A stretch of 64,000 nt of DNA from Caldilineaceae bacterium (GCA_022821545.1 JAJEDJ010000001.1:1-64000); one strand, 5' to 3'. Positions 36,157-46,284 are shown, numbered from the stretch's first letter. Program-made: numbers and translations. The notes: generated by a model not told the origin, from the letters alone.

Positions 36157-37161
36157 ATGCAAACGATGGTAGAGACCCGCAACCTGCGAAAGACCTATAG
36201 CCGCCCCGACGGCTCCACCATAGAAGCCGTCAAAGGCGTGAACCTCGAAATCCAGCAGGGGGAGATTTTCAGCCTGCTCGGCCCCAACGGCGCCGGCAAA
36301 ACCACCACTATCTCCATGATCAGCGGCTTGGTGGAGCCAACCGAAGGGGACGCAACAATCGGCGGCTTTTCGATCACCAAACAGTCGATGGAGGCCAAGC
36401 GCCTGATGGGATTCGTTCCCCAGGAGATCGCCCTATATCCCGAACTCAGCGCACGCCAGAACCTCGCCTTTTTCGGCAGAATGTACGGCATGGGCGGAAA
36501 GGCGCTCAGGCGGCGGGTCGATGAACTGCTCGAATTCGTGGATCTCGCCGACCGCCAGAACGATCGCATCGACACGTTTTCCGGCGGCATGAAGCGCCGC
36601 GTTAACATCGCCGCCGGTCTCCTGAACAGCCCCCCGCTGGTCTACATGGACGAACCCACCGTCGGCATCGATCCCCAGAACCGGCGCCGCGTTCTCGACA
36701 CCGTCAAACTGCTGCGCGATGAACACAACATGACCGTCCTCTATACGACACATCTGATGGAAGAGGCCCAGGAGCTGAGCGATCGGGTCGCCATCATGGA
36801 TCATGGGGAAATCATCGCCATGGGAACGCAAGATGAACTGACGCAGCAGGTGGGCGAAGAGGACCGGCTGGAGTTCACAATTGGGGCGCAGGAAATTGCT
36901 GAAGCGGTGTTCGAACGCATCCAAGGGGAGACGCCAGGCGTTACCCGCATTCTCTTCAATCCGCCGGAGCAGCTCGACGAGGACAGCAGTGTGTTCGCGC
37001 CCGCCCTTCTGACGGTCTTCGCCAAACGGGGCCGGACAGCGCTGCCGCAGATATTACAGGAACTCGACTCAGCAGGCGTTGAAATCCAATCCGTCGCTGT
37101 GCGTGAGCCTGACCTTGAGGCGGTTTTCCTGGCGCTGACCGGCCGAGCCCTGCGAGACTAG
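36157..37161 (+). CDS. ABC transporter ATP-binding protein (ABC-2 exporter)
   Basis: ATPase of 334 aa. Walker A is G-P-N-G-A-G-K-T-T (residues 42-50), the Q-loop is F-V-P-Q-E, the signature F-S-G-G-M-K-R-R, Walker B L-V-Y-M-D-E-P-T, and the switch His lies in T-T-H-L-M-E-E-A. After residue 230 comes an about 100-aa C-terminal domain typical of drug/lipid exporter ATPases (CcmA/NatA/DrrA type). Two permease genes follow on the same strand. Cargo is not predictable; multidrug, lipid or Na+ export are the usual options. Confidence 0.93.
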   Translation: MQTMVETRNLRKTYSRPDGSTIEAVKGVNLEIQQGEIFSLLGPNGAGKTTTISMISGLVEPTEGDATIGGFSITKQSMEAKRLMGFVPQEIALYPELSARQNLAFFGRMYGMGGKALRRRVDELLEFVDLADRQNDRIDTFSGGMKRRVNIAAGLLNSPPLVYMDEPTVGIDPQNRRRVLDTVKLLRDEHNMTVLYTTHLMEEAQELSDRVAIMDHGEIIAMGTQDELTQQVGEEDRLEFTIGAQEIAEAVFERIQGETPGVTRILFNPPEQLDEDSSVFAPALLTVFAKRGRTALPQILQELDSAGVEIQSVAVREPDLEAVFLALTGRALRD

Positions 37162-37249
37162 ACGCGCCCCCAAAAGGCTGCCCGCCGAATAGACGCCTGC
37201 GCCGCCGCCTGAAACCATGGCACCCCTTACACCCCTCAGACCGCCTTGA

Positions 37250-38806
37250 ATGATGCGAAAGATTCTCGCCGTTGCCTTCAAAGAGTTATACGTAACCTTT
37301 CGCGATCGCAATCTGGTTCTTCTCATGTTCGCAACGCCGCTCGTGCTGTCTACCATCATCGGCATGGCTTTCGGCGGCAGCGGCGACTCCGAGGTCCCCG
37401 ACTTCGCCGACATCGCAGTCGCCGTAGTCAATCTGGATGAAGGCGCCGACCTGCAGGAGATGATCAATCTACCCGATCAGCTGCCCAACCCAGATACGTT
37501 TCCCATAGATGCCGCCGCTCTTTTCCCTCCCTTGCCGGATGGCGTCGCGCTCAACTTCGGCGATCAACTGGCTGCCATCCTGCTTTCGCAACCGGTCGAA
37601 GGCGCCGGCACAGGCGCGATCGGAGGATTCGATCCGACCGAGATTGGATGCAGCCTGCTTGACGAATCTGAGAGCGGGGGCGCCGCAGCCGCCCCGCTTG
37701 GATCCCTGGACGATCTGCTGGATGCAACTGCAATGGACAGCGCGGACCAGGCGCGCGCCGCGGTCGACAGCGGAGAGTTCGCCGCCGCGGTCATCATCCC
37801 ACCAGGTTTCAGCAGCCAAGTGGCTCCGCAATTTGCCTTTGACGACGATTTCATTATACGTGCCCAGGCTCCAGGTGAAGGTGGAATCGTCGAGGTGTAC
37901 GCCAGCAGCGGCCGGCCGATCTCTGCCAGAATCGTCCACAGCATCGTTGTGGGGATGGTCAATCAGTTTGTGCGCGTCGGCGTCGCGTTTGGCGCGACCC
38001 TTGAGACATCGGCAAATGCCCTGGCAGGCGGCATCGCCCGCGGAGAAATCGAACTTGGCGCAGTTGACCTGTCCGCGCTCTCAGCCGACCTGCAAGAGCT
38101 GGATGCGACGGCACTCGAACCGCTCGGATGCCTGATCACGCCCGGCGCCAACAACATCAGCGCCGCCCAACGGCCGCTGGAGGCGATCCAGGAAGGCCAT
38201 CCCTTTGCCCGCGTCATCGTCCCGGCGGGGGCAGCGCAGGCCGTCTTTTTTGCCCTCTTCACCGGCGTCTTCGGCATCCAGTCGATCTATCAGGAACGGC
38301 GGAACTGGACTCTCCAACGCATGATCGTCTCGCCCACCCCCCGCATTTTCCTGCTGGCAGGCAAGCTGCTGGGAAACCTTGTCATCGTCTTCCTGCAGAT
38401 CCTGATTCTCCTGGCCGCGCTTACCCTGGTCGCGTCCCTCGTCATCGGCCAGCCAACGCTTGTCTGGGGGGGCAACATTGCAGCGGTCCTCGTTGTGACC
38501 CTGGCGCTGTCGCTTTGCGCGACGGGGCTCGGCGTCTTTCTCGTCGGCCTGGCTAAGACCCCCGAACAGGTGAACCTCTTCGGCCCCATGGTTAACATTT
38601 CTCTGGCCGTTCTGGGCGGCACCTTCGGCTTCGCACTGCCCGAACAGGCCGCCAGGTTCTCGCTGATCTACTGGGGCGTGGACGCATTCACGCAACTGGC
38701 CAATGCCCAGACCGACTTCACACTCAACCTGATTGTTCTTTTTGGCCAGGGCGTCCTGCTCTTCCTGGTGGGGGCATGGCTCTTCAAGCGCCGGTTAGAC
38801 CTTTGA
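37250..38806 (+). CDS. ABC-2 type permease with large extracytoplasmic domain
   Basis: Membrane protein of 518 aa. One N-terminal helix (about 25-42) is followed by a large, acidic, Ala/Gly-rich outside domain (about 45-325), then five helices (F-F-A-L-F-T-G-V-F onward). The N-terminal A-F-K-E-L-Y-V-T-F-R-D-R motif and the E-R-R-N-W-T-L-Q-R segment before the helices are typical of YhgE/Pip or YadH-like ABC-2 permeases. Gene start is about 90 bases after the ATPase. It pairs with the next gene as a heterodimer. Confidence 0.9.
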   Translation: MMRKILAVAFKELYVTFRDRNLVLLMFATPLVLSTIIGMAFGGSGDSEVPDFADIAVAVVNLDEGADLQEMINLPDQLPNPDTFPIDAAALFPPLPDGVALNFGDQLAAILLSQPVEGAGTGAIGGFDPTEIGCSLLDESESGGAAAAPLGSLDDLLDATAMDSADQARAAVDSGEFAAAVIIPPGFSSQVAPQFAFDDDFIIRAQAPGEGGIVEVYASSGRPISARIVHSIVVGMVNQFVRVGVAFGATLETSANALAGGIARGEIELGAVDLSALSADLQELDATALEPLGCLITPGANNISAAQRPLEAIQEGHPFARVIVPAGAAQAVFFALFTGVFGIQSIYQERRNWTLQRMIVSPTPRIFLLAGKLLGNLVIVFLQILILLAALTLVASLVIGQPTLVWGGNIAAVLVVTLALSLCATGLGVFLVGLAKTPEQVNLFGPMVNISLAVLGGTFGFALPEQAARFSLIYWGVDAFTQLANAQTDFTLNLIVLFGQGVLLFLVGAWLFKRRLDL

Positions 38807-38869
38807 GCTGCGGCACAACACGCGACTGATGCGAACGACGCAAAGCAACGCTTCAGGCTTTCTTTGGCA

Positions 38870-40141
38870 ATGCGATCAATCCTGACCATTATCCTCAACG
38901 ATCTGCAAATCTTCTTCTCGCAGCGGGGCAACCTCCCCGGCCTGCTCGTCATCCCCGTGCTTCTCACGCTTGTGGTTGGTTGGAGTATCGGCCAAATCGG
39001 CGGCGGCGGTCCGACCCGGCTGCGGGTGGATCTGATCGATCTCGACCAGAGCGGCATGTCCGCCCAATTGATCGAGGACCTGCGCGCCGCGAACGACACC
39101 CTCGTACTGTGCCCGCTCGACAACGACGCCGAGGACTTCTGCAGGCTGGACGATGAACCCTTGCCGCTGGAGCGGGCTATCGAACGCGCACGTACGGGCC
39201 GGACCAGCGCCCTGATCGTCATACCCGCCGGCTACGCCACCGCCCTGGAAAACTTCGAAAGAGTCGTCATTGACTACTATTCCTTGTCCGATCCGCTGCA
39301 GCCAGGTCTTGTACTGCAAAGCCTCAACGCGGTCCTCCAGCGCGCCAGTACTGCCTCCATGATACCCGGCGTGGCCGGCGCCCTGCTGGATAACGTGATC
39401 TCAGCCGCGCAACTGCCTCCCCTTGAAGGAGAGACGCGCGACGGGTTTCTGCGCGCCCTCTATTTGCGTTCGCAACAGCTGTTGACAGAGAGACCGTCCC
39501 CGGTCAGCTTTCGCGTAGCCGATTCAGACGGCAGCAGCGGGAGCGTCCTCGATAACGGCTTTAGCCAGTCCGCGCCGGGAATGGGATCGCTGTACGTGAT
39601 GTTTACAGTGCTGGGAGGCATGTCTGTCTTACTGCGCGAGCGCCGCCAGTGGACGCTGCAGCGACTGATGGCCCTGCCCATCACCCGTGCGCAGATTCTC
39701 GGCGCCAAGATCGGTGTCTACTTCACCCTCGGAATAGTTCAGTACGCCATCGTTTTCGCTGTCGGGGCCGCGGTCGGCATGGAGTTCGGCAGCAGTCCTA
39801 TCGCGTTTCTGGCAGTCATGGCCGCATTTGTCCTCTGCATAACCGCCCTCACTTTTGCCCTGGCCCCCTGGATCAAGAGCGAAGGCCAGGCCAATGGTCT
39901 TGTGCTCCTTTTGTCGCTATCGCTCGCCCCCTTGGGCGGGGCCTGGTGGCCGCTCGAAATCGTGCCCGAGTTCATGCAGACCATAGGGCACATCTCCCCG
40001 GTAGCCTGGGCCATGGACGCGTTCCACGACCTCATTTTGTATAACGGCGGGTTCCGGGACGTTCTTCCGGAGGTAGGCGTCCTGCTGGCTACGGCGGCCG
40101 TGCTGTTCGCGGTCGGCATTCGCGGCTTCAGGTATGAGTGA
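38870..40141 (+). CDS. ABC-2 type permease, second subunit
   Basis: Permease of 423 aa with the same architecture as the previous gene: one N-terminal helix (L-L-V-I-P-V-L-L-T-L-V-V-G-W), an outside domain to about residue 230, the E-R-R-Q-W-T-L-Q-R-L-M motif and a five-helix bundle. Similarity of motif and order to its neighbour suggests an old duplication. The ATG at 38870 is used; a TTG two codons earlier is also in frame, and the Shine-Dalgarno is weak. Confidence 0.9.
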   Translation: MRSILTIILNDLQIFFSQRGNLPGLLVIPVLLTLVVGWSIGQIGGGGPTRLRVDLIDLDQSGMSAQLIEDLRAANDTLVLCPLDNDAEDFCRLDDEPLPLERAIERARTGRTSALIVIPAGYATALENFERVVIDYYSLSDPLQPGLVLQSLNAVLQRASTASMIPGVAGALLDNVISAAQLPPLEGETRDGFLRALYLRSQQLLTERPSPVSFRVADSDGSSGSVLDNGFSQSAPGMGSLYVMFTVLGGMSVLLRERRQWTLQRLMALPITRAQILGAKIGVYFTLGIVQYAIVFAVGAAVGMEFGSSPIAFLAVMAAFVLCITALTFALAPWIKSEGQANGLVLLLSLSLAPLGGAWWPLEIVPEFMQTIGHISPVAWAMDAFHDLILYNGGFRDVLPEVGVLLATAAVLFAVGIRGFRYE

Positions 40142-40370
40142 CAGTCCGACGGCGCCCGAAGGTCAGGAGTGAAACAAGAATGCACCGGGCCCGCCAACTT
40201 TGGTCGGCGACAGCATTCTGGATGTCAGTCCGGATGCCGATTGTCCTAGAGACAATTGCGTAGATTCTAGCTTAGCCTTGAACTGTTCCGGTGCGACGAA
40301 TACCCCTTTTTCTGCTATGATTGCGTTGAATGTGCTCTGTTGAATCACTACGGGTACGGAGCAATGGCAA

Positions 40371-40700
40371 ATGACGACCCTAGAGAAAATTCGAGAACTG
40401 ATTCCCGGTATTTCCGCGGCTGAGAAAGCCGAATTGGTCCAGTGGATTGTTCGCGACATTGGCGGCGTGTTTCCCGGCATCGAGAGCAGGCCAGGCGTAC
40501 TAGGGGGTGACCCATGTGTTGTACGAACTCGCATCCCAGTATGGCTCCTGGCTCAGGCCAGAAACCTTGGCAGCAGCGAAGCGGACATTCTCAGAGCCTA
40601 TCCAACTCTCCGTGCCGAGGATTTGACCAATGCTTGGGCCTACTATCGCGCCAATAGAAAAGAGATCGAAGAACAGATTAAAGAAAACGAAACGGGATAG
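40371..40700 (+). CDS. DUF433 antitoxin
   Basis: Protein of 109 aa. A short N-terminal helical region (A-E-K-A-E-L-V-Q-W-I) precedes a DUF433 domain: G-V-L-G-G-D-P-C-V-V-R-T-R-I-P-V-W-L-L, then I-L-R-A-Y-P-T-L and D-L-x-x-A-W-A-Y-Y. DUF433 is a winged-helix-type antitoxin family paired with PIN-like DUF5615 toxins, and exactly that gene follows two bases later. It should repress its own operon and neutralise the toxin. GGAG lies eight bases before the ATG. Confidence 0.92.
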   Translation: MTTLEKIRELIPGISAAEKAELVQWIVRDIGGVFPGIESRPGVLGGDPCVVRTRIPVWLLAQARNLGSSEADILRAYPTLRAEDLTNAWAYYRANRKEIEEQIKENETG

Positions 40701-40702
40701 GA

Positions 40703-41044
40703 ATGGCCCACTTATATGCAGACGAGAACTTTCCTCTTCCCGTCGTCGAAATTCTGCGAGAATCGGGGCATGACATACTGACTATCCAAGAAGATAATAA
40801 AGGAAATCGAAGTGTACCGGATGTAGAAGTCCTTTCCATCGCAAGTGCCTACGGTCGCGCAGTGATAACGATGAATCACAAGCACTTTCTTCGTCTACAT
40901 CTGGATTCATCGCATCATGGCGGAATTATCTCTTGTACTTTCGATTCAGATTTCGAAAGACAAGCAACACGTATACATGAGACAATTGAGACCTACGAAT
41001 CCCTGGTAGGTAAAATGATTCGAGTCCGCCGTAGTGCGTCATAA
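40703..41044 (+). CDS. DUF5615 PIN-like toxin
   Basis: Protein of 113 aa with the DUF5615 (Mut7-C/PIN-like) fold. The N-terminal Y-A-D-E-N-F-P is the metal-binding D-E-N motif; D-V-E-V-L-S-I-A-S and V-I-T-M-N-H-K-H-F (instead of the common T-x-D-x-D-F) follow. This family is predicted to be an RNase toxin. It starts two bases after the DUF433 antitoxin stop and both genes look intact. The His/Asn variant in the second metal motif leaves activity uncertain. Confidence 0.88.
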   Translation: MAHLYADENFPLPVVEILRESGHDILTIQEDNKGNRSVPDVEVLSIASAYGRAVITMNHKHFLRLHLDSSHHGGIISCTFDSDFERQATRIHETIETYESLVGKMIRVRRSAS

Positions 41045-41246
41045 GCCATTTCGAATCGCACGAAGAAATGACTCTTCTTCCCGTTTCGGATCTGAGAAAA
41101 CTGCTAGATTCCCATATTGTTTCGTTGAGGAAGTTGTGGTGAGAATCAAGGGTTTCATACCTGAATAGTCTTCCCGGACTACCTAGAGGCTCCGTTGTCA
41201 ATTACAGTCAGCAATCTTTATCAACCTACAATCATTCATAACCATT

Positions 41247-42320
41247 GTGACTGAACAAAAGGTAGACTCTCCACCAAACAGTTGTAACTCAGTCGTCCCG
41301 CCTCCCAGTCTCTACGCCGCCGCCGGCGTTGACATCGAGGCCGGCAACCGCGCCGTGGGTTTGATGAAGGCAGCCGTACGCGCGACCTTCACGCCGGACG
41401 TACGCGCCGACGTGGGCAGTTTCGGCGGCCTCTTCGCCCTCAACGATCTGCCCTCGCAGCCGCTGCTCGTCGCTTCCACCGACGGCGTCGGCACCAAAGT
41501 CAAGCTGGCCGCCCAGCACGGCCGCTGGCAAGGCATCGGCCAGGACATCGTCAACCACTGCCTCAATGACATCCTCGTGCAGGGCGCCCGTCCCCTCTTT
41601 TTCCTCGACTATATCGCAGCCGACAAGCTCGTGCCCGAGAAGGTGGCCGCCGTGGTACTCGGAATGGCTGAGGCCTGCCGCGCCGCCGGCTGTGCCCTTC
41701 TCGGCGGGGAGACCGCCGAAATGCCGGGCGTCTACACTGCCGGCTCTTGCGACGTGGCCGGGACCATCGTCGGGCTTGTCGACCAAGATGCCCTCCTGCC
41801 CCGGCCCCATGAAATGCAAGCGGGCGACCTGCTCTTTGGCCTGCCCAGCAGCGGCCCCCACACAAACGGCTACTCTCTCATCCGTCAAGTCCTCACCGGT
41901 CGCGACCCCCAGCAGCCGCTTGAAGACGGCACACCGCTGATAGACGCGGCGCTTGCCCCTCATCGCTCCTATCTCGCGCCCGTTCAGTTGCTGGAGGAAG
42001 CCGGAATTGCCGTCAAAGGGCTGGCCCACATTACCGGCGGAGGGCTTGTTGACAACGTTCCACGCATCCTGCCGGCCGGACTGCGCGCGCAGATTGATCG
42101 CCGGAGCTGGCATGCCCCTCCCGTCTTTCGCCGATTGCTCGACTGGAGCGGCATGACCCTCGACGAAGCCTACCGTGTTTTCAATATGGGCATCGGCATG
42201 GTTGTCGTCATCAGGGCAGATCAGAAGGGTCTGATCCGGAATGTATTGCCCGAAGCAATCCAGATCGGGTCGCTGGACGCAAGCGCCAAAGCAGAGCCGG
42301 ATGTCGCCTTCGAGGGATGA
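41247..42320 (+). CDS. purM: phosphoribosylformylglycinamidine cyclo-ligase
   Basis: Purine biosynthesis enzyme (AIR synthetase), 357 aa. It has Y-A-A-A-G-V-D-I-E-A-G-N-R at the N-terminus, the S-T-D-G-V-G-T-K ATP/phosphate motif, H-C-L-N-D-I-L-V-Q-G-A, L-G-G-E-T-A-E-M-P and the C-terminal I-T-G-G-G-L-V-D-N-V-P-R. It closes the imidazole ring of FGAM using ATP. Starts at GTG without a clear Shine-Dalgarno; the first 20 residues are not conserved. No other pur gene is in the window. Confidence 0.95.
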   Translation: MTEQKVDSPPNSCNSVVPPPSLYAAAGVDIEAGNRAVGLMKAAVRATFTPDVRADVGSFGGLFALNDLPSQPLLVASTDGVGTKVKLAAQHGRWQGIGQDIVNHCLNDILVQGARPLFFLDYIAADKLVPEKVAAVVLGMAEACRAAGCALLGGETAEMPGVYTAGSCDVAGTIVGLVDQDALLPRPHEMQAGDLLFGLPSSGPHTNGYSLIRQVLTGRDPQQPLEDGTPLIDAALAPHRSYLAPVQLLEEAGIAVKGLAHITGGGLVDNVPRILPAGLRAQIDRRSWHAPPVFRRLLDWSGMTLDEAYRVFNMGIGMVVVIRADQKGLIRNVLPEAIQIGSLDASAKAEPDVAFEG

Positions 42321-42479
42321 CCAGATCTACCGTCAACTGAAGTACAAGCGACCCCAGTCACGAACGCCAGAAGAGTTGTTATTCGTTTCGACGCTATCCT
42401 TGTATGCCATTCCCGACCAAAGCCGGCGGCGGCTTTCACCAGGAATTGCACCAAAGACAAGATGCCGAAAGGTAAGCGC

Positions 42480-43262
42480 ATGACCACCGAACTCGTGCAA
42501 CTCTCTCAAGAGGGATCCGTCGCGACCATCGTCCTCAATCGCGCCGACAAGCTCAACGCTCTCAACGGCGAGATGCTGGCCGCCCTGGAATCCTACGCTG
42601 ATGAACTTGACCGCAACCAGGACGTACGCGTTGTGCTCCTCGCCGGCACGGGCAGAGCCTTCTGTGTCGGCGCCGACATCTACGAATGGAGCGACCTTTC
42701 GCCCCTCGAGATGGGGCGGCGCTGGATCCGTGACGGGCACCGCATCTTTGCCCGCTACGCACGCCTGCCCCAACCAGTCATCGCCGTGCTCAACGGCTAC
42801 ACCTTCGGCGGCGGCCTCGAGCTGGCCCTCGCCGCAGACCTGCGCCTGGCCGCGGAAGAAGCGCAACTCTCCTTCCCCGAGGTAAAGCTGGGGATCATTC
42901 CCGGCTGGGGCGGCACGCAGCGCCTGGCACAGCTCGTCGGGCCGAGCCGGGCCAAGCAGATGATTTTCAGTGGAGAGCGAGTGTCAGCCGAACAGGCTGA
43001 AAAGTGGGGACTTGTGAACGAGGTAGCGCCGGGAGACCAGCTGACCGAGCGGGCGCTCGAACTGGCCAGTGCCATTGCGGCCAACGGACCGGTCGCCGTC
43101 CAAATGACCAAGCAGCTGATCGACGGCGCTGTCCCTGTGGGCGGCGACAACGGCGTCGTCCTTGAGACGCTTGCCGGCAGCCTCGCCTCCTACACGGACG
43201 ACGCCCAGGAAGGCGTCTCCGCCTTCCGCCAGCGCCGTCAGCCGCAGTTCAAGGGACGTTGA
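42480..43262 (+). CDS. enoyl-CoA hydratase/isomerase family protein
   Basis: Crotonase-fold enzyme of 260 aa. The oxyanion-hole segments are C-V-G-A-D-I and F-G-G-G-L-E-L-A-L-A-A-D; the acidic catalytic-region block is S-F-P-E-V-K-L-G-I-I-P-G-W-G-G-T-Q-R. This retains one hydratase-like Glu. It probably hydrates a 2-enoyl-CoA in acid or amino-acid degradation. Start at 42480 chosen for AAAGG seven bases upstream rather than the in-frame ATG at 42462. Lies about 160 bases after purM. Confidence 0.9.
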   Translation: MTTELVQLSQEGSVATIVLNRADKLNALNGEMLAALESYADELDRNQDVRVVLLAGTGRAFCVGADIYEWSDLSPLEMGRRWIRDGHRIFARYARLPQPVIAVLNGYTFGGGLELALAADLRLAAEEAQLSFPEVKLGIIPGWGGTQRLAQLVGPSRAKQMIFSGERVSAEQAEKWGLVNEVAPGDQLTERALELASAIAANGPVAVQMTKQLIDGAVPVGGDNGVVLETLAGSLASYTDDAQEGVSAFRQRRQPQFKGR

Positions 43263-43348
43263 CCTCGTGCGGGGGATTATGCCGGCAGTCAGCGACAGTT
43301 TACGCCTGTAAATCGATTTTCAGACAAACGTCAAAGAGGTACAGAGTC

Positions 43349-44170
43349 TCATCCCTGCGCCGGTCGACCTTCGTCGATTAGTTCCCCACAGTGAGGGCAC
43401 CTTGCCGGGGCGCGCGCCTCCCTATCCAGCTCCTCCATAAAGCCGGACCCCAGGATGCCGGCAGGCAATGCGAACAACCCAATACCGACGATCGCAATAA
43501 CCCCAGCCAGCAGACGCCCCGCCGCGGTTACCGGGAACACATCGCCGTAGCCCACCGTTGTTAGCGTGATAATACTCCACCACATTGCCCTGGGAATGCT
43601 GGCAAACTCCTCCGGTTGGGCCTGATGTTCGGCGAAAAACATCAGCGACGACGCCATCACCAGCAGCAGAAAGAGTACCGATACCACCGCCGCCAGTTCA
43701 CCCCGCCTTGTATGCACCACTTTTCCCAAGGTGCGCAAACTGCTGAAGTACCGGCTTAGCCGCACGATGCGCGCCAGAAGGCGCATGACCCGCAGGAAAC
43801 GCAGGTCAAGCCCGCGCAGATTGACGAAGAAGACAAGGTAGACCGGCAGAACGGCCAGCAGGTCGATCAGCGCCAGCGGAGAGACAATGTATTTGAGTCG
43901 ACCCTTTAGGGGATGCGCGTAAATCGGATTCTCCGTGCAGGTCCAGAGCCGCAGCAGATACTCCACCGTGAAGATACCGACCGATGTGATCTCAAAGAGT
44001 TGAAAGGCGCCGGGAGATATCCGGTGAACCTCCTCCACTGTCCCCACGATCAGCGCGACGACATTCAGAGCGATCAACGTAATGAGGAAGACGTCAAAGA
44101 TTTCGCTTGCCCGGTTCCCCGGCGCAGCCTCTTCGATAATTTCGTAGACCGTTTTCTTTAGTGATTTCAT
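43349..44170 (-). CDS. voltage-gated potassium channel (ion transporter family)
   Basis: Six-helix Kv-type channel, 273 aa. S4 carries repeated Arg (R-F-L-R-V-M-R-L-L-A-R-I-V-R-L). The pore has the selectivity filter T-L-T-T-V-G-Y-G-D between two helices, and S6 ends in G-I-L-G-S-G-F. After S6 a short tail holds a single C-P-H-C pair, as in half of a zinc ribbon, which could make an intersubunit metal site in the tetramer. It should conduct K+ on depolarisation. Monocistronic, with tRNA-Val upstream on the same strand. Confidence 0.93.
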   Translation of the reverse strand: MKSLKKTVYEIIEEAAPGNRASEIFDVFLITLIALNVVALIVGTVEEVHRISPGAFQLFEITSVGIFTVEYLLRLWTCTENPIYAHPLKGRLKYIVSPLALIDLLAVLPVYLVFFVNLRGLDLRFLRVMRLLARIVRLSRYFSSLRTLGKVVHTRRGELAAVVSVLFLLLVMASSLMFFAEHQAQPEEFASIPRAMWWSIITLTTVGYGDVFPVTAAGRLLAGVIAIVGIGLFALPAGILGSGFMEELDREARAPARCPHCGELIDEGRPAQG

Positions 44171-44358
44171 CTGAGGACGGGAAAAGAAAGGACCGGGAAT
44201 TCAGAGCGGCTCTTTGACTTGCCGGGCGCGAGAAGGCAACAGATGCAGCGGGGATAGGGGAACGCCCTGAAAGATTCGCTATGGCGGGCGGCTGCTGCAC
44301 CGTCCGGAGGAGCTAACGGCTTGGAAGTACAGCGGGAACAAACTTCATTACTGCTGTG

Positions 44359-44433
<75 letters not shown>

Positions 44434-44615
44434 GAGTGGGGTCTGCCACTGTCAAAAGACTCTCTCTTCAGGATCAAAGCAGAGTATAGCACCGACCCAG
44501 TATTTGGCAAATTCAGGCCCGCATTGCACAATCTACTATGCAGAAGATCGACACCGTTTTCAACAGACAGCAGGGCCCCTGACAACATGTCAGCAAACCC
44601 TTGCACTCAATTCTC

Positions 44616-44834
44616 ATGCCCCGCTTCCAGCGCCACAGCCGGCTTCTAAACCGTATCTTCTTCGCTTCGGTCATCGCCGCCGGCCTCTTCGGCTGGTTCT
44701 ACGTGTCCGGCAACTGGCAGCCCGACCCGTCAGCGTTTGAAATCGATTCCCTGACCGGCGACGCAGACTTGATCGATATTATCGCGGGCCTGCTCGAGGA
44801 CGCCATTCAAATCTTCCAGGACATCACCGGATAG
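44616..44834 (+). CDS. possible small single-pass membrane protein
   Basis: Reading frame of 72 codons: a basic N-terminus, one hydrophobic helix (about residues 15-33, F-F-A-S-V-I-A-A-G-L-F-G-W-F) and an acidic C-terminal tail rich in Asp/Ile. That pattern is typical of a real membrane protein, but there is no recognisable family and no clear Shine-Dalgarno. A TTG at 44601 is also in frame. It lies between tRNA-Val and the convergent glycosidase gene. Confidence 0.35.
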   Translation: MPRFQRHSRLLNRIFFASVIAAGLFGWFYVSGNWQPDPSAFEIDSLTGDADLIDIIAGLLEDAIQIFQDITG

Positions 44835-44859
44835 GGGCACCGGATAGGGAAGGTGAACC

Positions 44860-46284
44860 TCATTCCTGCTGCGCCTCTCCTTCCGGAAGGTGTATACAAG
44901 CCTGGCCTTTGGCGGCGTTCAAGTACCGGCACAGTTCAATGTAGGCGGGCCTGAAGGTTGGCGGGCCGCAACAGGGGCTCGGCTCCATAATCCCCCACCA
45001 GAACTGCTCCTCATCTTCGGGATTACCGTCGCTCAGCCACTCCAGATTGGGCATCGTGATCAGGCTCATCAGGCCAATCCAGGGTTGCCAGTTGGCTTCA
45101 GCCCATTCGTACGCACGCCTGAGATAGTCTGCCTGCACTGTGAAATCGACACCTGCGTCCCTGCCATGCCACTTATAGTTAGGATTCACGGGATCTGAGG
45201 TCCAACCGAACTCCAGCAGGACGATTTTCTTTTCAGTGTCCCTGTACCGCTCCATTACGGCCCGAATATCCTCTACATGCCGGAAACTGAAGAACCGGTG
45301 CCCGCCGTACTTCTGGTCCGAAGCCGCGACCTCAGGCTCCAGTTCCGGAGGAGCGGCAAACCCTACCCCATGGACGCCGAGCGCATCGAAGTAGCCCTCA
45401 CTGTTCCCACCCATCGCCTCGTACATCTCCTCGTAAAATACGTGGTCCGGCATCGCGTATTCGTTGTTATCGCCGGTCGGCGCCATGCCGGCGCTGATTA
45501 CGATGGCATTGGGGTTCGCCTGTTTGATCGCCGCATAGGCTCGGCCGAGAAAGTAGACATATTCGGCAGGGTTCGGGCGCTTGTGCCCCCACTCCCGGCT
45601 CAGATTGGGTTCATTCCATATTTGATAGGCCTGAATGCAGCCAACTGCCCCCTGTTTACAACTGTAGCGGCTGGCTAAGGCAAACACATAGTCGGCGAAG
45701 TGATCTGCGCTTTCAGGGGGAAGTCCCGCCCAGAAATCTCTCTTCTGCGGATCGATGGAGATCCGTGCCAGAAGTTTCAGATTGGCGCTGTTCACCTGGT
45801 GTACAACCCGGTCCGAGAATGACCAGTCCAGGTGCCCTTTGCCTGCTCCCTCTATATTCTCCCAGGCGAAAGTCTGCTTGACCCAATGAAAGCCGCCCTC
45901 ACGTATCAGGTTCAAGTCCCGCTCCGCCACCTCGGGCCGCCACCACAGGAATGCCTGCGTGCCGAAATCAGGGCTCTCCATCGTCGCCGGCAGGAACCCG
46001 CTTTCCCCAACCTGTTCCGCTTGCGGCGATTGTGTGCCCGACTGCTCCTCCGTCGCCGTCGGTGTCGCCGTTTCCTCCGGTTCAGGCGTCGACGTCGGCG
46101 GCTCGCTGGTCGCGGTGGCAGTAGGGGGCGCCGGCGTATCCGTCGGCGCCTGGCTCGTCTCGCCTGCCGGCGTTGACGTCTTGGTGGGTGTCGTGGTCGG
46201 CTCCTCGTCAGACCGATTGCAAGCGGCCACTGAAATCAGAGCAAGCAGGAGTATTCCGATAAGCAATCGGGGTCGCAAGGTCAT
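44860..46284 (-). CDS. lipoprotein glycoside hydrolase, clan A TIM barrel
   Basis: Secreted lipoprotein of 474 aa. The lipobox is S-V-A-A-C (Cys22), followed by a Thr/Pro/Glu linker (about 29-92) and a GH clan-A barrel related to GH5/GH39. The acid/base is probably Glu225 in Q-I-W-N-E-P-N and the nucleophile Glu358 in L-L-E-F-G-W. Such enzymes hydrolyse beta-glycosides of polysaccharides; the substrate is unknown. The long linker would hold the domain away from the membrane. Monocistronic. Confidence 0.88.
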   Translation of the reverse strand: MTLRPRLLIGILLLALISVAACNRSDEEPTTTPTKTSTPAGETSQAPTDTPAPPTATATSEPPTSTPEPEETATPTATEEQSGTQSPQAEQVGESGFLPATMESPDFGTQAFLWWRPEVAERDLNLIREGGFHWVKQTFAWENIEGAGKGHLDWSFSDRVVHQVNSANLKLLARISIDPQKRDFWAGLPPESADHFADYVFALASRYSCKQGAVGCIQAYQIWNEPNLSREWGHKRPNPAEYVYFLGRAYAAIKQANPNAIVISAGMAPTGDNNEYAMPDHVFYEEMYEAMGGNSEGYFDALGVHGVGFAAPPELEPEVAASDQKYGGHRFFSFRHVEDIRAVMERYRDTEKKIVLLEFGWTSDPVNPNYKWHGRDAGVDFTVQADYLRRAYEWAEANWQPWIGLMSLITMPNLEWLSDGNPEDEEQFWWGIMEPSPCCGPPTFRPAYIELCRYLNAAKGQACIHLPEGEAQQE

